From NCBI GenBank assembly GCA_900312665.1, contig ONZQ02000012.1, positions 700,907 through 764,906 on the forward strand: a DNA stretch of 64,000 bases, read 5' to 3'. This document shows positions 46,003 to 58,700 of this stretch, piece after piece. The notes under the pieces are model-generated. The model saw only the letters and a list, made by a program, of their open reading frames with translations, made no database searches and was not told the origin of the DNA. Both the position numbers and the translations under genes were made by a program. Within the stretch, counting starts at the first letter, position 1; each line of letters begins with the position of its first letter. This DNA is from Cephalotrichum gorgonifer. Taxonomy: Eukaryota; Ascomycota; Sordariomycetes; Microascales; Microascaceae.

Positions 46003-47874
46003 GGTCGCCGGTTGTTTGGGCCCTGCTCTGCGTGCGTACGACGATACGTCAGCGCCAAGAAAGAATATCACGAACGCACCGGGAAACTCCCACCTCCCAA
46101 CTTCCGGTGGATCCCCCATGGGTTTAAAAGACAAGGTCGAAGCCTACGCGCAGCGTTCATATCTTGCAGGTTACGGACACATCCGGTAGAATACTGAGCC
46201 TTCTCGCATGATGTAAGTGGACTTGTTCTCCCCTTGAGAGATGTGAAGAAGGCCCCAGGGCAAGGATTACCATTGTTCGGAGTTACTGATTCGGAAGGGT
46301 TCCGTGAAAATCGCCGACATGGGGTGGTATCGTGCTTAGGGAGAGTGGACCTATGAGCCAGGCCACACCCATATATTAGTGGGGATAGGCCCTCTCAGGG
46401 GCGGCAGGTAACACTGCATGAACGATGGATGGATAGATAAAGAATCCAGGATATTCAGGATGTCACACCTCGGCAGACATAACACGACCCTGCGGGCGAG
46501 TAAGTGCCAAGTTCTCCCCCGTCGATAAAGGTGAGAGTTGAGCATAGCATTTAATCGTCATCATAAGGAACGATGTGGGAGGACAACGGCTCGTCTCTGC
46601 AGATGTGTGTCTTTGTGTGTGTAACGTCCTGCCCCGTGTCCACGCGCTCGGAAAGATCCGGTCGATCGGGTCGATCCCTGTTGGCCACCAGGGTCAAGAA
46701 ATACACCAATACGCGCCGCTTCAAGAACAAAACTTGCCCATTTGTCGTGTACTACGTAGTTCTAGCGCCAAAGAACATGGATCGGATGGGTGTGGGGCAA
46801 CCTTACGGATCCGATAGACCGATGCTGTCCCTGCCCTGGTCCGAGTCTGGAGCACTGGGATAATATCAGGTTGGGTAAGTTGCAACTTGCAAGTAGAGTA
46901 ACGTAGCTATTAGCTTAATATAGAATAGTGGGGAACTCACTCATGCTTCTACTTTTGTACTACCCGTCATTCAGATATGCAATTGATGCAGGGCTCCTCA
47001 AGGTACATCCTTACGCCCGATTGCGAGTCCTTGTACTCGCTAAATATCCGCCCACACCCGGTAAGCCAAGTACCCGAATCCGCCGCGTCCTACACTACAT
47101 AGGGAAACTTGAAGGATCAGAACCGGATAGTGCGGCTCGTTCTTTGCCAGAGCTCCTTATATGGGTGTTTACGCCTGCAACGTTATAATCTCCTGCTAGC
47201 AGAATCTAAGATCAAGGCAGTCATCCTATGCCCCGCCCAGTTCCCCTCCCCCTTGCACCCGGAAGCTACCCCCTTCCTCTTTGCGCATATACTTGTAGAC
47301 AAACCCGGCCATTGCATAACCAACCTGGTCTTTTGGCGTGGGGTGCTGGTTCCTCGACTTCCCGTACGTGGGATGTTAAATCTGATCAAGATCGCCGAGG
47401 TAGTGCTTATAATGTACAGCTGACACCGGATTGAAAGGCGGATAAGATATTGAAAAACACGTGGTAAGAATGTTTCTGTTGGCTAAGCACTGTCAATATA
47501 TCCAGAGGGGGATTAGACTAAGACGGGCGGGGAGGCCTGATTAGATTAAGTGTATTCCCGGTAAGTGTATTCCCGGGCCAAGCGGACTAAAACGCCAATT
47601 CAACGGGGCTCATTTCCGTCCGGTTACACCGGATGGGGTCCGGATGGATCCTTTCGCTGGAGGGCCCTGCGGTGGAATTGGGTGGTATTTCCGAGTGGGA
47701 GACACGCGCAGTCTTTAAATTCTTCGGCGTCCGCCTCCCTACGGGACGCGTACTTGAAAAAGAATCTTGCTACCAATCTTGCGTTGCGTCTGGCTCCCCG
47801 TACACTTGCCAAGTCCAACAACACGGCCGCTACTCCTTCCATTCTGTGAAAGGACGAGCACTTATTGATCGACA
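46003..47874. other. Intergenic region
   Basis: 1.9 kb without a supportable gene. It should hold upstream sequence of the dead rhodopsin-like gene and, near 47875, the promoter and leader of the FAD oxidoreductase. One exact TACTTGTA copy lies at 47290 and a GTGTGTGTGT-like stretch at 46605-46622. Confidence 0.45.
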
Positions 47875-49375
47875 ATGCGCAGTGGCAGGATGAAGAAGGG
47901 TGCCGGCCTCGTGGTCGCGCTTCTCGCGCATCCGGCCGCCGCTAAGTGTTGCACCGACCCCGTTTCCCGCGACGTTGTCGTGGTCGGCGGTGGTGCCGCG
48001 GGTGCTCACGCCGCCGTGTGGTTGCGGGACAATGGCCACTCCGTGACTGTCGTAGAGAAGGCTTCTCAACTCGTGAGTTCCGAACCCCCCTTTCTTCCCC
48101 CAAACCGTGATGCTATATCGAAAACCCTAACTCCCCCAGGGCGGCCACACGACTTTCTTCCGGGACTCGGCGTCGGGTAAGCCGATCAACGTCGGCGTCC
48201 AGGCTTGGATGGAGTACAAGGACGCATTTTCCTTCCCAGAGCGCATGAACGTGTCCACGAGTGGCTCCATGTCTTTTACCATGAACACCGCCGAGTTCAT
48301 CGACTTCACCACCGGTCTTCCCGTCGAAGGCTACGCGGCGCCCACGCCGGATGAGCTGTACCCTGCCCTCCAGCGGTACCTTGACGCCATCTCGCCCTAT
48401 GAGGATATGGTCCTACCAGGTTACTTCAACTTCCCCGACCCCACGTCCATCCCCGAGGACCTCCTCATGCCCTTTAGGGACTTTGTCAAGAAGTACAACC
48501 TCGGCGCCGCCGTCCCCCAGCTCTGGGACTCTACCGTCATGGGTCTCGGTGATCCCATGGACGTGCCCACCCTGTGGGTGATCCAGGCGTCCGGCATCCC
48601 CATGGTCAAGGCCCTACTGGGAGTGGGCGCCGCTGCCGTCCCGGCCTCGGGGCGCCTCTACGATTTGTACGAGGCCGTCGAGGAGTTCCTGGGCGACGAC
48701 GTCCTGTACTCCAGCACCGTCGTCTCCGCGGAGCGTAAGGAGAAGGGCGTCACGGTCCAAGTGGAGTCCGCCACCGGCGAGGTCACCTGCATCGAGGCCA
48801 AGCGCCTCCTCATCGCCTTCGAGCCCACCACCGAGAACATGGCGCCCTTCCGCCCCGACGGCACTGAGAAGAAGGTCTTGAGCAAGATCGGCTACTCCAC
48901 CGTCTACGCCGGCATCCTCCAGCACCCATCCCTGCAGATCAGCCATGCCTACTCGGATAGGCTGCCAAGTACGGTCCCAAGCAACTTTACCGAGTTCCCC
49001 TTAGCCTCGCAGGTCGGCAGCATTAATTACATCGGGGACACGGATGGTTTGTTCCAGTTTACAGCTGTGGGAACCGATGAAGACACACCCGAGACCATGA
49101 AGGCCCTGATCGGCCAGTCCATCGACGCTATGATCGAGGCTGGCACCATCCCCGCGTCCGAGGGTGCCGTCGCATTTGCCGCCTTTGCCGACCATGGCAA
49201 GGTGCACGCACGTGTCACCGCTGACGACCTCCGCTCTGGCTTCATCCAAGACCTCCTTTCCCTCCAGGGGCACAAGTCCACGTGGTACACTGGCGCGGCT
49301 TTCTCGAGTGGCTTCAGCACTGTTCTGTGGGAGTACAACGATGTGTTGCTACCGGACCTAGTCGCAGGATTGTGA
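47875..49375 (+). CDS. Secreted FAD-dependent amine oxidase-like oxidoreductase (two exons)
   Basis: Flavoprotein oxidoreductase of unknown substrate, probably secreted or in the secretory pathway. Exons 47875-48072 and 48140-49375 (phase-0 intron of 67 nt) give 477 aa. An N-terminal signal peptide (GAGLVVALLAHPAAA) precedes the FAD-binding Rossmann motif VVVVGGGAAGAHAAVWLRDN and VTVVEK (acidic end of strand 2). After the intron GGHTTFFRD, INVGVQAW continues the flavin site. The C-terminal STWYTGAAFSSGFSTVLWEYN is the usual FAD-contacting end of the amine-oxidase superfamily. Database relatives are often named beta-cyclopiazonate dehydrogenase-like, but no cyclopiazonate cluster is present here. 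A second start at 47890 (MKKGAG) would be equally good for the signal peptide. Confidence 0.85.
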
Positions 49376-49752
49376 TCGCTAGAAAATCCCGTCCAACCTT
49401 ACTCGACCGCTAGAGTGTAAAATTGAGAGGTTGCGTCTGTAAACAAAATTCATGGTCATAACTCCGCCTTTGGCCGTGAGAAGTAGAAGGGCGGCTGAAC
49501 TTGACCTTACGGGACCGAGCTGCTGGTCGCGCTATCACCATTAAGATATAGTATAATCAATCCTACAACCAAAAGGAGCACCTATTGACAAGTCATAGCA
49601 AACATGAAGTTGAATTCATATGGTCTTTATCAAGTAGTTATGTTCGGTTTGGCATCCTTTCCTATCCTTTTGTACATTAACCTCTCCCACTCTCTCGGGG
49701 CTTCTTCCTTCAGAGACCAAGCGTCTTTAGGAGATGATTAGGAGTAAGAGGC

Positions 49753-49763
49753 AAAAAGGAAAA
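49753..49763 (-). terminator. Pol III T-run terminator of the 5S gene
   Basis: On the minus strand the 5S end runs into TTTT, CC, then TTTTT and GCC, as in the other copies. Confidence 0.6.
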
Positions 49764-49881
49764 CATACAACACCAGGGATTCGCTGGTCGTCACCGACCC
49801 AACTACTAGTCTAGCGCTTCGCGGTTTATGTATAGGGGAGCGGACGGGACCCTCAGTTTTCCGCGAGCTATGGTCGTATGT
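49763..49881 (-). rRNA. 5S ribosomal RNA with a compensatory helix II change
   Basis: 119-nt 5S rRNA on the minus strand. It differs from the copy at 43682-43800 at two places only: nt 19 U to C and nt 60 A to G. These two positions pair in helix II (CGCGG with CCGCG here, CGUGG with CCACG there), so the double change keeps the helix. It also has the TGATAT box (-31 to -26) and a T-run terminator; probably functional. Confidence 0.93.
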
Positions 49882-49906
49882 GCTAGATGGACCACACTCC
49901 TAGGGG

Positions 49907-49912
49907 ATATCA
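49907..49912 (-). promoter_or_regulatory. TGATAT upstream box of the 5S rRNA gene
   Basis: Reads TGATAT on the minus strand at -31 to -26 from the 5S start at 49881, within one base of the spacing at the other two apparently live copies. Confidence 0.6.
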
Positions 49913-52900
49913 GGCTACACCGTCAAGGGGCGAGTTGGTTGGAACATGATCTTCCGAGGTCCTAATCGAGTGGAGTCTCCTGGCATAAAGACGTCTCTGC
50001 TCCTCTCCTACTAATATGAAGCATAACTTATATTCGCAGCCTGTCGTGTTTAGAGCAGCATCTACGTTCTCATGCCTCCGAGCGTTAGGTTTGTAGGACT
50101 TCACCAACAACCGGAAGAAAACATACGAAGCCAAATAGGAGGCGAGATTTATCCTATGTTACAGGGTTCCGAAACAGAGCAGTGAATACTTTCGACACAA
50201 CCCTGGTAAAACTGCCCACGGTTGATTATATTATATATAGTTACCTTCCCACGTGATGCCGCGAATCTTGCCATAAATCCTACACCGAGTAGTAGGCTCC
50301 GTTAGCCGGTTATCGGGATTTAGGGCACGGAGTGCTCCTTAGTCATTGGTTGATCCGTCCGAACGCAGCCCGGCCGGCTGCCCATAAAATTGTGGGGCTC
50401 GGGAGCCGAGAGCTAGAAAAGCGGGGCCGCGCACTTGGCAATACCAGGAGGTGCGACTGGCGCGGCGCGGGGAACGGTCCTCTGTGTCTGTCACCTTCCG
50501 AGCTCAGCTCGCGTCTTCCACCCGCCCGATGTATCCGTTCTCGCTGAGTATCGCGTCCGCGACTGTCCACCAATGCCCCTGGATATTCAGGGGCATCAAT
50601 CCAGCCTCTCATGAGTTCAATTCTAAAGGCAATCCCTGCAATCATAGAGGTAGGAACCGCGGGTTTGAAGTTGTTCTTCCAATAGTAACGCCCATGACTA
50701 CAGAACGATGAGATGAGAAAATACAGGTGATCAGATTCCCCCTCTCTCCGCCAGCAGCCTACGAGTACGAACCAGCATAGGTGCCATGAGAGGTCGTGGG
50801 ATGGGGTCTCCCTATCTCCATGACCTTCTCTCTCTCTTTGGGTACCCATACACCCATACACCAACACCAGAATCGATATTTTCATTTCAACATCCTTATC
50901 GTTTTTTTTGGGGGGGGGGGGTAAAGAAGGGGGGGGGTCGATTATTCAAGCGTAGCAGGGTTCTCCGCGCACAGCCCGTCAGAAGGGTACGAGCGAGACA
51001 ACAAAAGCCTACACAAACATGACGAGCGTTCGATCTGAGGAGCTACATCCGGAAGAATCGCCCTTCGCCCTTCGCCCTTTGACACCCCTCTATATCACGG
51101 CCACCATATCGGCCACAAAAAACTGCAGTATCACTCTTATTTTCCTTGTGTTATCAAGAGAATGGTCCATCGAGAAGCACGTACAAGGGATGACGGTTGC
51201 TCCAGATATGGGGAGAGATGTACACTGCGGTAGGAACGCTGGGGGGCGGCTAGAAGGTTAGCTAGGGGATGGTCGAACGACGTCGAGTCGTGGGAAGGAC
51301 AAATAAGAGGTGGTAGAGCCTCTAAAAGTCATGATCAGAAATGGAAGTGCGAATTTGAAGGCGGAGGAGAGAAGATGGGGCATATCTCATAAAGTGCGTA
51401 AGGGCGAAGGGACAGCAAGCGCCATTTTCGGAACGCTCGGGAAAGTCTTAACCTTTGCGGCAGCCTGTGTTTATGTTCTCTCTTGACCATCATGGTGCTT
51501 GTAGCCCTCCAAGTACTTGGCAAGGATAAACCTCATCCATGCGGTGGCAGGTAAGTACCACCCTGGTAGCATCGTCACGTCGCGTTCTGGGGTTAAATCC
51601 TCAAGGGAGAAGCACCAATAGCAGCAATGGGCTCGAGAAATTCCTCCTAGGCTACTCATTCTCCTGCACCCAAGCGCAGAGGGTACTTAAGACGGTGGCC
51701 TACACCAACCAACAACCTAAAACATGCGACACGCCCGAGTTTTCTAAGCAGCGGCGTTATTACCGGCCTTCGGGCCGTAGTAGGCCGGGTGGGTATGAGT
51801 GAGCTAGGATGTGGGAGGGTTAGCAACCGAGTGGGCCGAAAGAGGAGCAGGACGAGAATTGCGATATTGGACTGGACCACGAAGGGAAGAGCCGGGCAGT
51901 GCATGGATATCATCGGCCCTGGCTTGAGGGAGGGTCTAATATGTCGTTCTCCACAAACGGCGAAGGGCGTGAGCTGATCCCCACTTTGACATCCATGGGT
52001 AGGAAGGGCGTCCACACCCTGTCTCCACTACGCCTTTCGCTGGTCCCGTTTGAGGATGGATCGCGTCGCGCCCAGCGCTTCGCCTTTGTCCGATAATCTC
52101 CGGCGGTTATTCAACCTGGTCGACGGGACATTCTATGCGCAAGATTATAGGCCCAAACTCGGCCTTGCGCAGTGATTGGTATGTCCAGCTCTCGCCGGTG
52201 CCGGAATGCCGGAATATCGAAATCCTGGGATTCCAGTCCAGAACGACGATGTGGGGATGTCGAAAGTACCAAGTCGCGAGGCTCGCCAAACAACTCCCTC
52301 AGGTTCTCCAACACCTCCATATCCACAGGCTTTCGTAGGGTTTTGTGGATGGCGTGAATCTGAACCGTGGCCGTGACTGACCATGGCCGCCGAAAGACCG
52401 AAAGAATTGCCCGCTAAGGAATCACCCGCTCCACACCGGTACTCCATGGCCCACGCCTCCAACTTCCCCCGTACTCCGACGTTGCCTACTCCGAACTCCG
52501 AAGTAGCCCACCATTCCCCACCTCCCTCCCCGGAGCCATGAGCGGGTATGAAGTCAAAAGACCCTCAAGTCCGTCCTCTCCGCGCTCCTCATCGCTCATC
52601 CGGTACTCGAGCCCCAACATTTCACCTCATCATACCGATGAAGCCCTAGCAATATAAAGAGTGGTCTCCACAAACGTCTTATTAGTCCAAGCCTCTCTCC
52701 CTCGGCCGCGGAGAAGCGAACCTTGGCCCTCCACCCACCCAATCCTGAAGAGGAGGAAACTCCACCACCACCATTTCCCTATCCGTCCTAGCGTCTGCGC
52801 GCCAGAGCCGCAGGCGACGCCCTGTTGCATGTCAAAAAAGAGATGACATGTACAAGTATATACACCCCGTCCCACCCGCATTTCATCCAGAGGCTCGCCT

Positions 52901-53703
52901 TCCACCAGCAAAGACTTCTGTAGTCTCTTCCCCTTTTCTCTTCATTCCTCTCGATTTTTCCGAAAGTGGCATTCAAAGATGAAGAAAACTCTCCCATCAG
53001 TTCTTTGGATCCTTCTCTCGAAAGTGTGCTTCTTCGTCACTCACATTTACTTACCCACCTCCTGATGCTTGGGATTTCCGCGACTCGAACCTTCTTCGAC
53101 CGACTAGTACCGTGAGATCCAGCAGACTCATCCAAAAAGAATACCCCGAATCTCTCAAAGGCAGGGGAGGGACGACTTACTACCCTCATTCATGCACGAC
53201 CCCCCTTGGCACGCCATCAATTGCCCAAACTGCCAGAGGACGAACGAACCTCTCCACTGAAACACAATCGGGAACGGGACATGCCAACCTCGCAATATTG
53301 CTGGGATTATTCACAACCATGGTATCAAAGTAACTAACATGGAACAAGAAGCGAAGAGAACAACCTCCGGAGACCGCCCACCCGACAGGTTGAAGATACA
53401 TGAGCTGAATATCCCAATCCACGATGCGGCTTCTAATACAATTCGAAGTGTCCAAGCACACACCAAATGAGTCTTGAGATACGCCTTCCACCAACACTAC
53501 CCCGTTTAAAACTCCACGACTATTATCGTCTACCATGCAGGTATTGTAGACGCTCCTCTACCACACCATCATATCAAACGCCTCATGGCACTGTCCAAGT
53601 GAGATGGTCTGAAAACGGAGTGGTGGAAGGAGTACTCTCGAAAAATTTCAGTTGACTCAGATGGAGAGAAATAGAGACGCAAGACGTGTGCAGCGGCGCC
53701 TGT

Positions 53704-55799
53704 CTAAAAGACAAGGTTCAGGGTTTGGCGCCACTTGGGCCAGGAGGCGACCTTGGCCCGGTAGGCGTTGACCTCCTCCCAGTCGATTTCGCGACGGCCA
53801 GTGTCGACGTCGATCTGGTCGAGGGTAAGCCATCCGGTGCGCTTCCAGAGGTATCCTATAATCCAGAAGACAAGGATGATAGGCACGCAGATCCAGTTCA
53901 TGAAGAAAGTCTCGACGTCCAGGTCCTTGATAGCGTTGTAGAACTGAGACGGGTGGTTAGCGGCCAGTCTTCAGGAAAGAACGCAGGGAATGAACGAGGG
54001 ATTGTTGAGAATCGGGAAAACCTACAGTGGCTGCCAGGACGATAATGTTGAGGGTCAAGCCACACCAGGAACCATAGACACCACCAACGGCCTGGAAAGG
54101 GATCTCATCCACACTGTGGCCATTATGCTTCCACGCAGATCGGAAGCGGATATGCGCAGCACAGATCGAGCCCCAAGTGAACAGCGCGGCAAGCGCCGAC
54201 AAGGCGAGAAGCCAGTCGAATACGACAGCACCTCGGTCGTTCATACTCATGAAGCCGAGAAGACCGAAGAGCAGATGGATAATGACGGACGGCAAGGGAC
54301 GACCCGATCGGTCAATATAGGTGAAGATTTTCGGGGCGTAGCCTTGCTGGGCAAGCGCAGTCAAGCATCGAGATCCACCGTAGACAGCCGACACACTGAT
54401 CGAGAGCACGGATACCAAAATCACGAAGTTCATGAAGTGGTCCAGACCATGGAGTTCGGCGTACTTGGCGGCCAATACGAAGGGCGAGGTGTTGGGGTCA
54501 TTGCTGCTCTTGCCCTCAGCCGCGAGCAGACTCGTGTCAGTGTGGGGGACGAGGAGACCGACGAAGAAGAGGCCAAGGATATAGAACCTGTTCAAGCGAA
54601 CACATGCGTTAGTTCTTTTCTCACAAGCGAAAGCGCCCACGAAGATTTCCAGACCTACACCCGGGGCAGGGAGAGACTCACAGAGTGACACGCCAGAAGA
54701 TCTGCTTAATGGCACCAGGAAGCGCCTTCACAGGATTCTTGGACTCGGCAGCGGCGAGGCCCACAAGCTCAGTCCCGGCAAATGAGAAAGCCGCAGTTGC
54801 AAACACACTGCAGAAGCCTTGGAATCCGTCCTTGAACGCTCCAGGATCGTACCAGTAACGGGCGCCCCAGTATTCGTTGTATCGGCCATCCTTCGGTCCT
54901 CCACCGAGTACAAGGACGAACGCGATGATCATGAAGATGATAATCGCGGAGAGCTTGAAGATGGACGCGACGAACTCCTCTTCGGCGTACCCGAGGGAAC
55001 CGAAGATGTTGAAGATGGTGATGACGACCAAAAAGACGACAATCCATACAGCTTGGCTGATATCCTCGTTCCAATATGATATCGTTATACCGCACACTGT
55101 CAATTCGAGCGGAAGCACGACCGCCCATTGGAGAACGTAATTCCAACCCATGGCGAAACCCCATGAAGGATCAATGAACCGGGTAGAGTAAGTGTAGAAA
55201 CCACCAGAGACAGGGTACATAACAGCGAGTTCACCGAGAGCGTACACTACCGGTAACCGAGATGTTAGCCAACCGCACATCGAATACGTAAGTCCCCTCC
55301 TCCTGCCGCGCAAAAAGGACGACATAAAAGAATAGCTTACCGACGTTGAACATCATGACACCAACAATGAGGAAATCAATAAAAACCCAACCGGGACCCT
55401 ACACATTCAGCCAGGTTAGATGTACTCCTTCAAGAGACGGGCCGGCTCTTGTCGCCACTGATACCCGGGTACACGGGCGTGTCTGTCTATACTTACACCA
55501 GCGGCAAGAGCCTTGCCGGAACCGACGAAGAAACCAGCACCGATGGAGCCACCGATGGCGATCATGTGGAGATGGCGCTTTGACATCGCTCGGTCAAGTT
55601 CGACGATGCCCAGACCATAGTCTCGCTTCTTGAAGGAGGTGAGGTTCAGGCCATTTCGGGTCATGAAAGGCTCATCCTGAACGGTTGCGGCGGCATCCTT
55701 TGATCGGTTCTGACCGCCGTATCCCGGGAGGATATCAGGGACTTGCGTGGGGCCCTTTTCCGCGTCGTACCCGGGCGGGGTGGCGTCGCTAGCCGTCAT
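53704..55799 (-). CDS. General amino-acid permease (APC/YAT family, five exons)
   Basis: Plasma-membrane proton-coupled amino-acid importer. Exons 55799-55497, 55398-55341, 55246-54682, 54587-54026 and 53943-53704 join in frame to 575 aa, normal for fungal GAP1-type permeases. The hydrophilic N-tail is followed by ELDRAMSKRHLHMIAIGGSIGAGFFVGSGKAL, the TM1 signature of the family, then GPGWVFIDFLIVGVMMFNV. Next are ALGELAVMYPVSGGFYTYS, FVDPSWGF-type FIDPSWGFAMGWNY, FSFAGTELVGLAAAESKNP, VYGGSRCLTALAQQGYAPK and a C-terminal WKRTGWLTLDQIDVDTGRRE tail. About 12 hydrophobic segments are visible. The tail IDVDTGRRE is typical and usually regulates endocytosis (family knowledge). The start at 55799 (MTASDATPPG) is the first good Met of the exon. 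Substrate range cannot be told. Confidence 0.92.
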
Positions 55800-58700
55800 G
55801 GTGTCGAAGACTCCAAGGGGAGTTTCAGACGCGACTTTCGATATTTCAAGTTTCGCGCTTGCGCTCTGGAGCTGAGGTATTAGTACCCTGCTGCGAGACT
55901 TTGGGTTGATCTTCCGAAGCCGAAAGGATGGACGAGGAGGTAAGGAGAAGGAGAAACTCACAGGAGGGAGAGGGAAGGAACGACGGCGCCTTTTGTGTGC
56001 GGGGGCGGGAAGGACGGGAGGTGGTCCCGAAAATAAGAATGGAAGGCGCGACGAGGGGGGCACCTTCTATTATAGGTGCCGCACTCGTATCAGCAGCAGG
56101 TACGGTACCGAGGCAGATGTTGCGAAAGATAAGGGACCCGACGACGACGGAGCTGTGGGGGGGCCAATTTATGCATGGAAGTTGGTCCAAAATGCACTCA
56201 CCCTGTTGATGGAAGGCAAAGAGAAGCCCGGAATGGAGGGGGCGTGCGATTCCCAGTGGGCGTATCGACGGACTAGCTTGACTGGAAGAGGAAAGTGAAA
56301 GGGATATCCCTAGAAGGTTGGGTGGTCAGTTCGCCAGCGTTGCAGCGAGCAGTAGACAGGATCCCACGAGCGGACCCGCGAGATTGTGGATCGAGCTTCG
56401 GGGGAGCAGCAAGGTCGACTAGTCGTGGCGAAACCTGGGACGATTTGGGAAAGATACCCTTGGCCAAGCATTTACGGATCAGGGGTGGGTGGGGAGTGTG
56501 AAGATTGGGGGGGGGGAACGGGGTCTGATAGCTGTTCCATTACGATGGGTCAGTCTAATTATGAGCTCGTGTGGACGTGGGTGCGGGTGCATCGACACGG
56601 AGAGACGGCAATGAGGGGACCGCTATCACGCACGAGTATTACTATGGGTAGTCGTACAAGTTAGACATACTAGGTTCGGCAGCTAGCCACTTATCGGCCC
56701 AAATTACAAGCTCCATTTCATGGCCAGTCGTGACGTGTGATGTTTATGGCTTCTGGGGTTGGACCGATCGGGTTGTCGCCAGAGTATCCACTATCGACCA
56801 CTTGTATCGACGTACACAGGTACTTGTGTCTGTCAGTGTCGATCTCAAGGCGGGGAGACAGCCGGCTAGCCAGCTGCTAATGAGACATGTACCCTACTTT
56901 TTGCAGAGTACCACGGGTAAGCGACGATCCTACCTTCCTTCCTGCCATGCTACCTACTGAACTACAAGTACCTCGAAGCACGAAAGAGACGACCTGTCGT
57001 GCAGAAAACGCGATCTGCGGACACACTCGCATCTTCGGGATCGGCTCAACAAGACACCCGTCGATGTTGTGCTTTAACGGCTGCATAGCCGTAATATAAC
57101 CCGAGTAGATTTGACAGAGGCGGCCGGGAAGAAGTGAAGCTCGGCGGATATTGTTGTCCTCGTCGTCGGAGTGTATTTTCCCATATCTGGTGCTAGTGGC
57201 CGAGTAATTACTTCGCATTTAGGTCAAAGACTCGAAGTCAAAGTCACCCGCCATCTCGGCAGTTGTACTCGATTGCAGAGCACAGCCGCCACACCTCGGC
57301 GGCTGTACAAGCAATGTTAACAGACAGCGTCTTGTACCAGGCAAGTCGTCGACCCGCCGTCACACTGTGTCGATACCATCAAAGGCCACCAATGATCCTT
57401 GAGAGCGCGACGTCGTGTATACTTACTTGTACCTCTGCTCATAGTACGGAGCACCACCACCGCAAACAACAAATAGGAAGGTGTGAGCTGGGTGGTATTA
57501 TTGGCGATGTTATCAATTTCCCGACGGAATACCCTGAGCTTTCTCATGACCTCACCAGGTTGATTAGGTTGATTATAATCGTACTAGAATAAAATACGTA
57601 CTCCTATAGTTCCGTCTACTCGTATGCGGACGCTCCCGATTTGGTAAATATGGACAGGTAGAAATGAAGAGGCAGTTCCAACTTCCGTTGTCTCTATCGA
57701 GGACTGGGTGCTCCCGATGGCACATGTAACTCTTGGCGCGTACGAGGAACCAAGGTATCCCAACTACTACGTCGTACTTCTCGTAGGATGACACTCGGAG
57801 GGAGGGGTGAGACTATCTTGACCAAAGCTCCCGCAGGTAGCGAATGGACCCCTGGGCGGGTTGGGGAAGGCATCGTGCATGGGCGAGGCGATCTATTACC
57901 ACATTTCTACCAGTATACCAAGCAGGTGACATTGTCCCCGGGAAGATACCACGGTCTATTTGAAATAAACTTTTGTAGCCGCACGAGCAAGGCGAGAATT
58001 GCGCCCGCCACGTCGTTAGCTCCTTGCCAGGTACTCCGTAGCCTCGATGAACATTACATGGAACCGCTGACTCTCCCGATGGTTCCTGTGCGCTGTCTCG
58101 GTGTTAGTGGCTCGAGGCGTTCTTACGTCCAGGAATCCTGATCTTGGCAAAATTCCTTCGGAATACGACAAGAGAGCACAGGAATACAATAGGGGAAAGG
58201 CCCGGAGATACGAGCACGCACTATGGACAATATTGACTAGTTTGGACTTGAAATGAAAATTTAGATATCCCAGGCTCCCTTATCGCTTCTCACTCTTACG
58301 AGTAGATAACTCTGGCGATCAGGGGCCGGTCATGGTCCGTGCCTCCCATTGGCTAACGCGTCGTCAGCAGTGTAGATACCACCTTCCGATAATGGTAACA
58401 TTCTAGAACGTCTGCAAGGCGATTACAAACACAAGGGCTGTTACTCGCCCAATACTCGTACCAGTTCTGACGTAGATTCTATCTGGGGAAGTTGTTTCAT
58501 TCATCCGCATGACCGATGGGCCTCTGGGAAGACACAAGCTAACTAGCGAAGACTGGGGAAATATGCTTATTACCAATTGTGTGGTATTGTTCTGTCAACA
58601 CTCGACGTTTTTTGGTCGGCGATTAGGACCACGGAGAATCTCACCTCACTAAGGGGCCACTGCCAAGGTCCGGGGCTAGGCGCTAATACAGCCGCCTCTA

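Larger units (their letters stand above)
49376..53703. other. 4.3-kb gene-poor region with one 5S rRNA
   Basis: Besides the 5S gene at 49763-49881 nothing is supported. A T8/G11 homopolymer junction lies at 50903-50921 and another G-run near 50931-50938. One octamer copy is at 52851. A 28-codon frame at 52979-53065 (MKKTLPSVLWILLSK...) is hydrophobic and preceded by a CT-rich stretch, but is too short to call. The last 100 bp are the 3' flank of the permease. Confidence 0.45.

Noticed and set aside
45514..46197. 227-codon plus-strand open frame
   Set aside because: Antisense to exons 1-2 of the rhodopsin-like pseudogene; no motif of its own.
53990..54688. 232-codon plus-strand open frame
   Set aside because: Lies antisense to exon 4 of the amino-acid permease, whose motifs are clear.
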